Source of the DNA: Eumeta japonica
Lineage: Eukaryota > Arthropoda > Insecta > Lepidoptera > Psychidae
Direction of reading: 5' to 3'
Length of the DNA stretch: 64,000 nucleotides
Assembly: GCA_005406025.1 (NCBI GenBank)
Contig: BGZK01000018.1
Coordinates: 434,001 to 498,000, forward strand
Part shown: positions 12,860 through 26,402 of the stretch, piece by piece
Layout: each line of letters starts with the position of its first letter
Numbering within the stretch: position 1 is the stretch's first letter
Notes under the pieces: model-generated
The model's input: the letters and a program-made list of their open reading frames with translations, nothing else
Told to the model about the DNA's origin: nothing
Databases searched by the model: none
Position numbers and translations under genes: made by a program

Positions 12860-15800
12860 ATGGTCAGTTTGTATGTCTATTTTGTGTTTATTAATTTGCC
12901 ACTGTTTAGTTATGGGAAGGAACAAACGTCAAACGATTTTTTGTTCGGTGGCCAATTTGATTTTATTGATTTAACTCATGCAGCGGATAACAACTCAACA
13001 ATGTTTTTAAACCTTTTCCAAACACTGTTGAGAAATAAAAATAGAGACGACGTTTCTGAAATGGACATATGGTAAGAATACCCTTAAATGTATTTTTATT
13101 TGGTATATGTGAAATAGCTGGAGACTAACTTTTTAAGAAAATACTTCAATTCTAGTGAGTTGCTGTAGATATTTTAGTACCTTCATGAATGCTTACGAAT
13201 TATTCATAATAATTAGAGGGTTTGATGTTCGAATAGCACGATTTTAATTTAAAACACATGAGAGGGTAGGTATGTCTCAATATATTAGAAATACCCTCAA
13301 ATATTTATTACAATAATAATTAATGTACTATAGTACAATAATAAAAATTTGTCACAACATAGAGCGGTGGTGGCCGAGTGGTTTGTATATCGCTTCGGGT
13401 TTGATTTCTAATCGCAGACAAATTGATCAGATAGTTCCTAACTCAATAAGTCGGTTTTCTTTAAATGTTTACTTGCCTTGTTTTCTAATCACGTCAATTT
13501 ATGTAGAGTAATAAGAATTTTATTATAGTGCTTTAAATTAAAGATATATGTAGATAGCCTCTGCATCTGAACATCGACAATGTTTAAAATATCAAGATAG
13601 AAGGTATGTTTCGGTAGTAGTGACGCAGATAATTTGTTTGGCAGTTTCTGTGTTTTCTTATAATTCCTTCATTTCTTTATAGCTTCGTTTAATACATCAT
13701 TTAATACTTCGTTTAATCAAGAACAAATTTAATTGAAATTTATTTACAACTGTAGAGATAAATAATAACACTGATAGGCATCTTATTTTAATTCGTACAA
13801 AATTATAAAACACATGCAACATAGCAGATTTGATAAAACACACCACAAACATTTTAAATATACACTTGAAATAGGTGAAATCCAATTACGGTCAAAACTC
13901 AAAAAGTATAAGCATGTCATTATTGTTCACTGAAAATGGACAACATATTACGAAATCATATAGCGTATAGTATCGTTGAGCTTTGAGATATTATATTGTT
14001 TCTTGGCTCCGATATAGATTTAATTTAAATAGAACAAGAGGGTACTTGACTTTGCTTCATTAAAGTGACGGTCACCATGTGGATTTGCGGTTGGCGCATT
14101 AACACTTCCTTAAATGATTACGAAACATGATTTATGGTTTTCCTTTAACGTAATTACAGTCACATTTCCAGTTAGTACATTGTCATGAAACCCTATGAAC
14201 TTTTGTAAATAAATGTGACACAACCACACATGGTATTATTCGTCGAATTTAAATTAAGCGACCGCCTCACTTCTGCGCATATATCGTATGGAAATGTTGC
14301 GCTGCGTTAACAGAATTAGATATAATTGTTTGTCCGGCGTGTGTATTGATGGTTGCGCCCAACGTGCGCCCGCGCCGTGCCTCCCACTGCCGCCGCGCAT
14401 ATTCTAGTAGAAGCACGCGCTTCTTTTTTTGGTACGATGGCGCAGGAAGGAAGAGAACGTCTAATTCATAGATGAATATGAATATGTCTAATTGGACGCA
14501 AGATTCGTCGGTCACACGACGGAATTCGGGTTTATATGGGATATTTGCTCACTATAAACACTGCTTTTGGGTGCTTCATATTAAACTACTAACCCTAGGG
14601 TTGTTTATGGAGAATCTGTCAGATCTTACGGTTAACGTTCACGAACTGTGTTTTTTTTTTACAACCTGCCGTTAGACTTTTAAATGACGTGCATCCTATG
14701 ATATATGGTCAATTCGCCGTGATTACTGCGTCTTGTAGGATATACGCGTCGATCACTACTTACCAAAACTCGTCTGCCTATTTTTTACATCCATGGACTA
14801 TCAAATGGATTTACGATGGGTCTAAATAGAACATTTACTTACAATAAATACCTATGCAAAAAAAATCTATACAAGGCATATCAATTCACAGAAAAAAGCT
14901 AATTTGGTAAGAAAATTCTATAGCAAGGCCGTATTAGATATAATATTTAATGGTTTCTTTTTTAATAAAGACGGGATTCTATATAAATATTTTTAAAGTT
15001 TTTAATTATTAATGCGTATTTAATATAATCGTAAATAGGCGTTTTATTAACCCTTTTCAAAGAACAGAAGAAAGTTCTCCATTTTATGCATATGTTGCTT
15101 GATGTATTTTCATCGATTTCTCGCAAATCAATTTAGCGATTTGGATTGTTCAAGCTGTGATCTATTGAAATAGAGTCTGAGATAGTACTATATATTTCTC
15201 TATTGCGTGAAATATATCCTTGTTTGAAAAAAAAAATGTTTATAAGATGGTCATGCAAACATGTGTTTTTTATGAATTTAGTATTATTTCTCAAAAACGC
15301 GACAGTTGATTTTGGCTGTATAGAAAGAGTTATATTTACAAATATTTGATCATAAATTGAAATTGGATAAGTAGTTTTTTTAGTTATATAATAAAGCAAC
15401 TTACATTAGGTACTGTGGACTTTTGTTTTCTGACTTTGTGTGGGGAAAAATCTGAAAACTTAGAGATCTTAAAAAGAAACCTATTCATTCGACGACCTGG
15501 TGTAACTGTGTGCTGAAGGGTGGTAAAATTCCAACTAAAAATGTAGAGACCCTAAAATAATTACCAGCGCCACCTGAAAATCCGGGGAAATGTTTTTCCA
15601 ATTTCTCCGTATAGAAGTGAAGATTATGGTATGCCTAATTATCTCAATCCACGAATAAAAGGCTAAACAAATTATAAAGTTTAAATATGTAATCATTGAA
15701 AAATGTTAAATATGCAATTTTTTTTAAAACAGCTGTCTTAATTCCAATTATTTCAGACAGGTAGTTAATTTTGAAGTCTATGCATGCTAAAGCAGACAAA

Positions 15801-18800
15801 TAAAAAAAAAACGTTGAATACAAATTTTAATTAGAAATAATTCAACTCAACACCTACATCTATAAATGCGAATACAAAACGTGAAGTTTGAGTAAAAACG
15901 ATGTCATATGACGAGACTTGAGAGAACTAGGTCTAGCATATTTTTAGATGTCATCGACTTCAAAAACAACTTATTACTGTAATGAATAATTCTTTTAAAA
16001 CGGTTTCCTGTTTTTAAATAATTATTTTATAGCATAGATATTTTTTTGTTCGACGTATAACAATTTATTAGGTTAGAAAGGTATTGCATTATTTAAATAA
16101 TCTTTTGGAACATTTGATTTAGTATTGCCCTAATTCATTTTAACAAGTACTACTTCGTGCTTATTTTTTTACATATTAAATACCTATGTAAAAAGAGTAA
16201 ACGTGAATCACATAAGAAAGTGACGACGATATTAATTTATTAACTTGATGGCAGGAACTACTTTGGAAAATATGAGCATGTGGGCACTCACATCGATGCT
16301 TCGGCACATAACAGAATTTTTATTGGTGATATACCACTACAGAAACTCATTTTACCAGGTACATATGGCTATGCATAATATTAATATAACTTTCATACTA
16401 AATTTTCTATGTACTTGCTTTACTAAAAGAACATTGCGTTTATATAACATTCATCTAAAATTAAATACAATCACAGATAATCGTTATCTGGATTAGTATT
16501 TTGACCACTATTTAGCATTGAAGCCTGATTCTACTAAAAATGTTGAACACCTCTGATATTTCGTTTATTAAGTAATTATTGATAGGCCTCAAGGTTTTAG
16601 CCGCTGAACATCCGGGTGATTTCAATTTCGTGCTAAATAATGACTTACGTCAAAACCTTTTTCCAATCAATATAACGTCGCCGTAGAGTGAAGACCTCGT
16701 AAGTACTAAAAATGCAACTTTTCAGGAGGGGAAAAAAACCGCGCCCTGTAAAATTTTTATACGAAGCGTCATTTTTTTTTTGGTTTTTTATCTAATAAAA
16801 TAAATCACGTTTCCTTATTCTACAATGATAGTTTTATTATAATAGTCCAAAGGATACGAAATTTTAAACGGTATTCATGTTTATTTTTTAGTTCTTGCGT
16901 ATTTACGAGGTTCTCATAATACGTCGTAGATGGCGCTACCATAGTCGAATAATTTTTTGGATGAATTCAGCACGTGCGTTACGAGGTTTTCTATCCAGAA
17001 ACGTCATAAAAAAAATATGACGAAATTGTACTTACGAGGTCTTCACTCTACGCCGACGATAAACGAATAAACAAACGCTTGTCATAATAGTTCAAGAAAA
17101 CAATGATCGACGATGATCATTAAATACGAATTTGAAAAATTGCAAATAAGACTGGTTTTATGAAAACGCCTAATATATGCGAAAACAAATACATAATTTA
17201 CTTAATATAAATATTAAACTTAATACATATTTCATGGTAATAAAAAAAAAACTCTCTCGAAAACAGGCTTAAAAGTTTTGTTAAAGTATAAAAATAAGGT
17301 TGTTTTAAAACACGAGCTCTTAATGCAAATATTAAGATAGCCCGCATTGCACTTTTTACTTTGCATAATGTACGAAATGTACGGTAAAAATTATTTCTAT
17401 TATTTCATCTTCTTCTGAGTTTTAGAACGAACTATTCATAAGTGATATAAAAAAAAATTCAGATATATTTTTGTAGATTTTGTACGTTCTGCAAAAAAAA
17501 TCCTAACTTATTCTTTGACAAATCGATTTGTCCAAAGGTCAAAGTTGAATTAACAGAATTAAGAATTAGAATTAAAAATTCTAGGTCGAAGTTGAATGAA
17601 CCGGAAGTTTGGTCGATTTTTGAGCATTACAGCGAAACTATTAGTTTTATCGTAAAAATACATGTATTTACACATGTAAAGCATAATTTGGTCTTTTAAG
17701 AGATTTCAACTAATAGTTCTTTTACAATAATAAAAACAATAAAACAGTTTTAAGAATGTCCAATTACATTACACTGAAAAAAAATTTTATGTTACCTAAT
17801 TACTCATCGAATCCATCATCACGCTTTTGTGTTTCGTAAATAACAATTTTTTTTTTAAACTTATGACTTTGTTTGTTTTTTTTTTTTTCAGTGACAATAG
17901 TAGACATTAGCTCTTTGGTGAACGACAACGGTAACTTCATTTTATACAAATATCATTTGGATTATATGTTAAACAATTACTACGGCCGTAGCTCGCAACC
18001 CTGTTTAATTATTTTCAAATTCGGTTGGTCCAAATTCTACTACAACGTAAGAAAATACTTTGGGATGACGAAAGAGAATGAATTACCAAATTTTCCAGGT
18101 GAATACTTTTACATAAGTACAATACTTATTATATATCCCAAGCTGTCGCCGATGCACAATTTTATTTAAGGAAAGACCTATTTAAGAAATAAAATTTCAT
18201 ACTTACGAGACTTATGTCACGTAGAATAAGTTATAAAGACATTGCATGTCATTAAAAAGTTGTTTTAAATGATATTATACGTTAATATAATACCATTTAA
18301 TATAATGTCATTTAATATAATATCATTTAATATAATATCATTTGGTGTCTCTTCTTTCTGAAGGGTGCAATATATCTCTCGCATATATGGGTAAATACAT
18401 GTAAAATATTTTATATGATTATGAATATTAACTGGAAAATAGTGGTTTTTTTAAAATATTTACTAACGTCAAGGTAAAAATTAAGGCAAGGATTTAGTAA
18501 ATAAACATTAGACTATAAATTATGTAGAAGTTTATTTTATTTTTTAAGTAAATAACGAGTCATTTCGGGAAAGGGAACTCCCTGGCCCTCGTTGTGCGAC
18601 ACTTTTTAGTTGTACCACCTCGTCACAGCAAATACACACCGACAAATGGCGCAAAATAATTATTTACTAATCGACCACATAGAGAGAGCCCCTCCGCCGC
18701 ACCTTTAGAAAGCACTGCATTGTCTGCATTTTCAGGGTTTCGTATCTCAAAAGGAAAACGGACCTCTTATTAGATCACTTCGTATACGTCTGTCCGTCTG

Positions 18801-20362
18801 TCTGTCAAGAACCTTTTTCTCAGGGATTGTATCAAGTCGAAATGAATACCAAATACTTAGATCAGAGTTACCTTGGAGCTAAAAAAAATAAAGGTTAACG
18901 CAATCAAAAAATATAACCAAAATCGGTCAATTATGCGTAATATTTTGAAACTCGCAAGGAAACCAAAACGCATGCGGTACCTCCCATTGACTTAAAAATT
19001 TAAAATCATGAAATTTAGAAAGAAGAACGATCTCACAGTATAATTAAAAGAAAAAAAATATCAAATCTTTAATTTTGTATCGTTAATATCGTATGATTTT
19101 TTTTATGATTGCAAATTATTATTCTTGCAATTGTAGTATGAATCGTCTGCGATGTATACCAACATACGGGAGAACATTTTTATCTTCTCGCCATGAAACA
19201 GACAAAAATCACCGAGTCTATTGATGGATGTAGTATCTACAAACATGATTTTGACATTTGCGTTTTCTATTCGGACTTGTCCGGTTTTTTCCGGTTCAAT
19301 CTCGATCGAGCGTTCTCATCAGATAAAAGTCATGACTTGGCTTATTTTTCTTAACTCATGCCGATTCAGGTTTGAGCGTCGAAGTGGCCGAGTGGATCGC
19401 GACCACGTACAAGAACGTGGTCGGGGTGGGCGTCGACGTACCGTCGGTGGACCCGGCCTCGTCCGTCGATTACGGCGCTAGAAAAATTTTGCTCGATGCC
19501 GGTCTATACATATTAGAAAATGTCAAGATGGACGATTATATACCCGGTTAGTAGTAAGTTTTTATTAAGTACCTTCCATTTGAAGTTCTGAACGCTACCC
19601 TTCACCTTTCAAAACGTTATTGGTGAATTAATTGGAAGCAGCTCCGGCCCTAGCTTTGACCGGGGGTGGAGCGAGATTGCTTTTCAGCGCCCTCAAGTCA
19701 GTGCTTTAATTTTTCAGAAATTCTAATTCGGCTTCATGATAAGTAAATAATAATTGTTAATTTTTTCAAAATAATTTTTTATTGCAAACATCGACACATA
19801 TTAAGCTTAAATTAAATTAAGTAAGTTTAAATATCACAACACTTCTATGTCTCCGAAAACAACATCAAAATTTAATTGTTTGCTGAAAATTGTCTTTTGC
19901 ATTTGGTTTTTTAGCGCCCCTAGTTATATGGCGCCTAGAGCAATACAATGCCAAAATAGCGGATTTGATAGTTAACTTGGCATTTGGGGGGTGACCCCAC
20001 GCATCTCCAACATTAACTCTAAGATTATCGGTTAACTGTCAATTGTTAAATTGAAACAATGTATTTCGACGGTTTTAGCTTTTAACTTTAACAGTTAGCA
20101 GTTGATTATTGCATATGAGAGTTTGAAGCACACCGCCGGTACAATAACAAATGCATAAATGGTCAATGATCATACAAACGTGCTTACTTATTTCCGATAT
20201 AGAAAAGTACAACTGTTTATTTACATCACAGAGGCTTCGTGTACCGCGCTGGTGATGCCCGCGAAGCACAGGCGACGGGAGACCGGCGGTGTAAGACTGA
20301 CCGCGATTTGTCCAAGACAGCGTTTGCTGACGACGCCACGACCGTCTTATATACATTTGTGA
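12860..20362 (+). CDS. Divergent secreted cyclase-family hydrolase (kynurenine formamidase/isatin hydrolase-like), paralogue A
   Basis: Five exons: 12860-13071, 16255-16358, 17892-18098, 19370-19546, 20232-20362 (intron phases 2,1,1,1), giving 276 residues. ATG at 12860 starts a hydrophobic signal peptide (MVSLYVYFVFINLPLF). Family landmarks: FDFIDLTH near the N-terminus, the metal motif HVGTHIDASAH in exon 2, FKFGWSK and NFPG in exon 3, VGVGVDVPSVDP and LENVK in exon 4, CTALVMP and AICPRQ in exon 5. Family enzymes are Mn/Zn hydrolases that open amide or lactam bonds. Compared with paralogue B, this copy keeps the three His and one Asp of the first metal motif. It has Ser instead of Pro there, has no WP motif after FIDLTH, has Arg (19480-19482) where B has the His of AVHKILL, and replaces the C-terminal GTGAPLR region. 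It is open throughout and its splice sites are intact, so it is not a simple pseudogene. Altered or lost catalysis is likely (inference). Confidence 0.85.
13364..13435 (+). repeat. tRNA-like SINE head fragment
   Basis: tggccgagtgg (near 13371) matches the Pol III A box, and ggtttgatttc (near 13398) is a two-mismatch B box. The region does not fold as a real tRNA, so it is a SINE head or tRNA relic, in intron 1 of cyclase A. Confidence 0.45.
14330..14420. other. GC-rich, CpG-rich patch in intron 1 of cyclase A
   Basis: About 90 bp (gcgcccaacgtgcgcccgcg..., ccgccgcgc) is far more GC-rich than its surroundings. No conserved protein in either strand; may be a repeat fragment. The rest of intron 1 (13072-16254) shows no gene. 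Confidence 0.35.
16672..17062. mobile_element. MITE with 31-bp inverted ends in intron 2 of cyclase A
   Basis: CGTCGCCGTAGAGTGAAGAC... at 16676-16706 is inverted at 17028-17058 with one mismatch. ATAA flanks both ends (16672-16675 and 17059-17062), a likely target duplication. No open frame. Contains tagatggcgctacc internally. Confidence 0.65.
18294..18345 (+). repeat. Short tandem repeat, 15-bp unit
   Basis: catttaatataatat is repeated about 3.5 times with one-base differences, in intron 3 of cyclase A. Confidence 0.7.
18735..19090 (+). repeat. 'agggtttcgtatctcaaaagg' lepidopteran repeat
   Basis: Shares order and text (agggtttcgtatct..., caaatacttag..., tatgcgtaatattttg, ttgacttaaaa...atcatgaaa) with 34373-34780. 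Non-coding, in intron 3 of cyclase A. Confidence 0.55.
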
Positions 20363-23300
20363 TTCAATCCGTTGTTGTTTGCCACGATAATATAAATAAC
20401 TATAATATTAACTGTATAAGACAATAATTATAAAGATAAGTTGAATTCAAGTCTCGATGATTCAGTTTGATAACATGTCAATAACACAATGTTACGAATT
20501 ATAATTTGTAGATTGTAATTGTCTCATTTATTTTCTACACTTTTAGAGCCATATTCGTTCAGACAGTCTCGTTTTTTCGTTCGTTCATCAGATATACAAA
20601 TGCATCAAATGCTGGATAATTTAGACTGAATCGGTAATCAAACAATTTTAATTATTGTAATGAAACCAAATAGCACCACAAAACCGACTCAACAGAATAT
20701 ATTTTAAAGTTAGCTGTTGTACATTAGTGTAAAGACTAAAGTGCTTAACAACTAGTCTTACTTTAGAGTCTTAAGTATTTATAATTGTTATATTTTCCGA
20801 GAACGATATAAAGTTTTGATAATATTAATTTATGTATTATTTTCTTCTCGTGTTCCGTGTATTATGCGTAAATTGTTTATTCGTTGGAGTTCCTGAGGAA
20901 GTCGTAATAAAACCATGAAACACCTGATTTATTTATTTGACGGGTTTGATGGGCTTAGTGGTACCGCTATTAATATTGGGACATTTCATTACGATACGTT
21001 TGCTTTTCTTTTTAATTATAAAAAAAAATCGTAATGAATTTTAATAAATACATTTTTTATAATTAAGCCACATGGATTATACTAACGATATTTAACACTA
21101 AACTAACTGTTACAATTCAAAAGTAAAAAAAATATAGCCTCAAAAGTATATCCCTGTTATCGTGACTATATACGGGACCCATAATAAACACAAACACCCC
21201 GACGTCCATGGACCCTTTCAATCAATTTTTTTTTAAACAGAATATTTTTTTTTTAATTATTCAAATGTGTTAATAATAGTGTTTATCTTGATATACATGT
21301 ACTCATATTATCCTACAAGTGTAATATGAGTATAAAACTGGCGATTTAAGTCCAGAAAATTGCTTGACCTTGACAAGTTGAAAATAAAGCATAATTTCAA
21401 ACGCTTCGCGTTATGAGGCGTGTAATGTGTTCACCAAGATATTTGCACAAATAAATAGAATTAATAGAACAGAATGAACACATTCGGATTCAGGTAAAAA
21501 TATTAATTTCTTAATAGACTATGCAAAAAAGAATAACAGATATGTACAATTAAGCGTGAGTAAAAAATGGTAAAATTTAAATGGTGGTGCGTATAACCGA
21601 CGCCAGGTTTGTTACACACTTTGTAATTATTTTTTACCGGAAACTTGATAAATTACAGTCTTCGATGAGTGCCAGATTTATTACAGAGTTGCGTCTTACG
21701 TCATAATGTAGAACTATTTTTTTTTGTTGACATATAGATACATTTCTTTTCTAGTCTAGAACAAATTGATAACATTTTCAAAACTCGGTGCAATTATTTT
21801 AAGTGTTTTATGCCAATGTACGAAAAAGTAGCAGGTGGAATAAATTTGTCATTCAAAATATCGTTCCGTAATCAATTGTGTTACAACAGATGATAATGAA
21901 TTTCTTACTTTTGGCGACTGCACCTGGAAATAGGCAAGCTTAACCTTCCGTGTCGCCTCACTTGTGGGCGTCTCATTGGCCTATTTCGAACAAGATTTCA
22001 CTAGGGGTTGCAATGCAACCCCTAAAATTTGTTGCAATCGCAAAGTTCTACATACGCAGCAGTGGTTGCTTCTCATGACGAAAGAACAAGAAAGACTCAA
22101 ACAGTCCATCAGTGTAACGGCACACCGCCAGATAAATGCTTGTCAGGATTATATGACAAGCATTTATTAGCGATTAAAATATTCTCTTTGTGCTCCATCG
22201 GAACTACAAGCACAAGCTTAAGCATGTATGTAAATATAAAGATTTGATTAAATAAAATGTACGAACTAACAAATGCTTTTTTCTTCAAAAAGCGTGGTTT
22301 TGTTAACTTTTCTTAACGATGAAATTCGGACAATGGTTGATCTTGCTGTAAGGTCCTTGTCCCCTTGGGAGAGTGGTTGTGACCACGCCGACAACGCAGC
22401 TCAGACACTGCAAGTTGGCTCGCTCCAACTGGGACGTATTGCCCAGTGCATGACTGCATGAGGAGATTGAGAACGCATTTGTCGGTTGTTTTTAATGCTC
22501 TTTACGCCCTGGTGGATGTGACTATCTGCATTTTCCAGAGGTTGTGTTTGTTGGCATAAAACGTACATAGAAATAACAATGTAACTGCTAGTGGACTAAG
22601 ATAAATAAACAATTAACACTTGCTTTGGTGTTCGATATCTGTCAATCCTTTCGAATCAATATTCAATTACTTGGAGAGAGATTTGTAGAGGAATAACAGA
22701 TTCGAGGGTCAGCGGTGGGTTACATGCTGCATGTTAATACATGTTGCAGGCAAGTGTTTAGCAGTACATAGGCTGTACCTAGTTCCTTGGAACATCGGTT
22801 TACAACATTTCAGTTTCAAGTCCATCACACTAGTGAGCACCACTCCACGCGGTAAGCAGGTAACTGCATCAAATAAAGCAACATGCGGCGCGCGAGTATA
22901 ATCAGCAGAGAATAGAAGCAACTTAATTTTACGAGGAACTAATATTATACTATCTACAAAAATAAAAGAAAACAAACAAGCATACCTACAATAAAAGAAA
23001 TTACTACGATTATAATAAAAAAAATACTTAAATGAGGAAATGACGCATGCGCTGCTAAGTGAGGATATGGGATATGATTTAGATCTATTTTAGGATAGGA
23101 TTATCAATATTTTAAATTAACAAGCTACTATCGTGCCACAACAGGTAAAAATTAAAATGCCCGATATCGCGGGTAGGAATCAAAATGTTGAACGATGGGT
23201 TGCTGCCGAGACGCTGCAGTTGTGTTGGGGTTCCGTGCTTACAAGACCGCATAGGTTGCTAAGCGGTTCCGTCTCATCCATTTTTTTTTCTCATTTTTAT

Positions 23301-23737
23301 TTTCTAATGAATTTAATAGTTACATAAACATGCCAATTTCCATGCTCCACCTTGCATGCCATACCCTCATTTTTAGCAACAATATCTTCGACTTAGAATA
23401 GCACGAAAGCATTGTTCCTCACATTTTTGAGCTCATAATTATGAAGCTTCACACAACAAAGCAACTCCCACGCGTTTTTTTTGTTGCGTGAGAGTTGCTA
23501 GTGGTATAAAATATTGCTTAATCTTTTTTTTTCAAGTATATCTTTTGAACAATGGAACCAATTGGTACAGGCTTTTCGCCATTTGATGTAGTTTCTTCGA
23601 AAGTGTTTGAATTTTAAAAATTGATAGACTAAGAAGTTTAAACGTTTTAAAAAAAACATCTTTTAAATCGGTTCTATGGTACCTTTTGATTCGTTTAATC
23701 GATTTCAACAAGATTTGAGAGGTTCAATGCAGGTTTT
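20363..23737. other. Intergenic, no gene recognised
   Basis: AT-rich sequence downstream of cyclase A. A less AT-rich stretch near 22340-22470 and short open frames (21964-22247, 22273-22461) have no recognisable motifs. A 14-bp inverted repeat (22132-22145 / 22154-22167) is present. No obvious AATAAA close behind the stop at 20362. Confidence 0.45.
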
Positions 23738-24259
23738 TAGCATTCCGCAGTCAAAATGGCAAAAACGGGACCGTCATGTCTGTCCATTCGTTTGTCACAG
23801 GCTTATTACTCAAAAACTGCGAGATGATGAAAGATGGGGGTCTTGTATAAGCCCCTACATAGTTTGGTAGTTAAATAACACAAATAAATATTTCTAGGGG
23901 ATGGGGGCCCTCCATACATATAACAGAAGGTGATTTTTTTTAGCAGGCATCAACGTGTGGCAATTATTTCGACAGTTTTTTTAAAAACACTTTTATGTTT
24001 CTAGGTATTTTTTTTATTAAGTGAATTGTTTCAGGAAATAATCGCTCTAAAAGTTGCATAGCTTGTGCCCTCTCTTCCATCTTTTAAACTGTATGTCAAA
24101 AAATATGCAAAAGGTAAACATAATAAGTACTTTCAACGAAAATTGTATCTAAGATCATCGGATATATCGTTTTTCAGTTATTGCCGAAAAACTGCGCTTT
24201 AAACGTCAACAAAATGACGTATGTACCATGATACGCTCTTTTATTGGTGTACCTTTTTA
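23738..24259 (+). repeat. 5' half of a split 'ccgagccaaaatggc' repeat
   Basis: Matches 11934 onward (tagcattccgcagtcaaaatgg, ctcaaaaactg, cggatatatcgttttt, gtacctttt) and stops at the point matching about 12510. Its 3' half is at 26403-26561. Confidence 0.6.
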
Positions 24260-24699
24260 TAACGTGTTTTTACATTTTCAAAATTTGTGTTTTAACGTAC
24301 TTAATATTTAATTCGTATATTTTAGGTATATTAAAATATTTTTTTTTCTCCGGTTTTTTCTCTTCTATTTCTTTCCCTTAGAATGGATATTGTTCTGGAC
24401 TATTTTGCTTTGCAGCTATCCGTTTGGGTAAAATTCAACTTTAAAGTCGTAATTTTATTTAAGAGGTGTCCCCCCTTTCCAAGCTTGGAAAATCTAAAAA
24501 AAAAAGACTTTAATATATATAAGGGATTTAAAAGAAAAACCATCACGACTAAGTCATGCACTGTTAATAAATTCTATGGTAAGTTTACATAAAATGTATT
24601 GGAAACTAGTAGGTAAAATATTTAGTTGATATTCAAATAGGGTTTAGTGAAAATGGTAAGCTTTTTTTTATACTTATTATTTAATATAACAAAAAAGTA

Positions 24700-26340
24700 A
24701 AGTAATAATATCCAAATTTTTTGAGAATAAAATATTGAAACAAGCTTTGTGAATTTACAAAACAAGATATTTTTAAAAGGTCTAGTACCTAATATAGTAA
24801 CAAAATATTATAATTTTACAAGACATAATAGGTTCTATAAGTTTAACAATATTGTAAAACCGTTTTGTAATTTTACAAGCAATTTTAGTTAAGTTTTAAT
24901 TTATAAAATTTCTAACCATATTACGAAATTTTACTAAACATTCAACAAGCTTTCTGTTACGTAATTTAACGATAAAGTCAATGGATTTGACTCGAGTAAT
25001 TGTCTTGAAATAATTGTAGTAGAGTCTTATAATTTTTATGTTAAAATATATTATTATTAATGCCGGGAAATCTAAATTGTAGTAAATATATGGTTTACGA
25101 CATAAATGTGCATAAAAATAGTTAAAATCATAAAGTCGTATCGTATGTAACTCGTTAGTACCTGATGATGTATGCAAATGCTATGTTAGTATAGAATTCG
25201 TATTATTATAGAAAACGGATTAAAATAAAATAAACTTTGCTATATCATAAAAATTAATAATTATATGTTTCATTTCATTAAAATCAAATGGGTGAATAAT
25301 ATTATAAAGAAAGAAAATTATTTTTAAGAATTTTAAATACTATTTAAATTATAAAAGGACTCAGTGATACATACATTTGTAAACTTGAGCAGTTTCCGAT
25401 TGGATGTTAATAAAAGTTCAGTAGAATTATAATTTACTTCAAACAAATATAAATTTTCTGTAAAATAACATTAATCTTGACATTAAAGTTGCAAAAATAA
25501 ATATAAGGTTTTTGAACCATCAATAACTTTTAAATTACATACAATTATAATATGCTTTGTAATTTTACGTCAAATTATAGCGAATTAAATTACAAACAAC
25601 GTATGTAAATTTGAGAAGCTTTTGATTGGAACTTGATAAACAGTTCAGTAAAATTAAAATTCACTTTAAATAAACATTTTTTTTAAATAAATTATAATGC
25701 TCTACAGACAAAATTGTAAAAATAATAAAAAGATTTCTGAGTCTTTAATATAACGTTTTATATAAACGTTGTAATTTCTATAACAGTTCGTTGTTATAGA
25801 AATTACAACGTTTTTTAGTACTTTTACAAAAAAATATAGTAAATCATGTTACAATCAATATTTGTAAATTTGCAAAGCTTTTTATTGAGATTTCACTAAA
25901 AGGTCAGTGAAGTTACAAATTGTTTTAAACAAATTGGAATTTTTAGTAAAATTACAACATTCCGAGAAAATTTGAAGTCTAAGTTGTAAAAATAGAAAAA
26001 AGATTTATAAACTTCTAATGACTTTATTTTACTTACTTTATTTTCTAACGTCATTTTAATTACCAAATTGTTTTGTAATTTTACGCAGAAATATAGTAAA
26101 CCACTAACAGTTTTTGTAAATTTGTGAAACTTTTATTTGGAATCTTATAAACAGGTTTCTGAAATATTAATGCACATGGGACTTATACATAAAAATTGTG
26201 AAATGACAAAACTTTTTCGAAAGTTTCCCGACAAGTCTCGGAAAATTACTCGAATAGCATAAGAATTTGGTATTGCCACACTTTCATTTGCAATTTTATT
26301 CATACTTTGTTTTGTAAAACAATTGTGATTTTTCGAAAAT
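24700..26340. repeat. AT-rich block of diverged ~250-bp tandem units
   Basis: Recurring text '(t)ttgtaaatttg(a)gaagctttt(g)attgg...taaa(c)agttcagta...' starts near 25371, 25604, 25860 and 26113, i.e. every 233-256 bp. 'tttgtaattttac' also recurs. No open frame of interest. Confidence 0.55.
25764..25813. repeat. Perfect 22-bp stem inverted repeat with 6-nt loop
   Basis: aaacgttgtaatttctataaca at 25764-25785 pairs exactly with 25792-25813, loop gttcgt. Lies inside the tandem block. Confidence 0.8.
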
Positions 26341-26353
26341 TTTTAAAAGTGCG

Positions 26354-26381
26354 TAATAATAATAATAATAATAATAATAAT
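26354..26381 (+). repeat. (AAT)n microsatellite
   Basis: About nine uninterrupted taa/aat triplets, just before the 3' half of the split repeat. Confidence 0.8.
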
Positions 26382-26402
26382 AGACATACTTATTTATTTA
26401 TC

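Noticed and set aside
13364..13435. tRNA gene
   Set aside because: A box fits but the B box is degenerate and no cloverleaf or acceptor stem can be formed.
14267..14515. 82-codon minus-strand open frame over the GC-rich patch
   Set aside because: Open only because of GC bias; composition and sequence show no domain.
22132..22167. 14-bp inverted repeat as terminator or miRNA
   Set aside because: Too short for a miRNA precursor and no other support.
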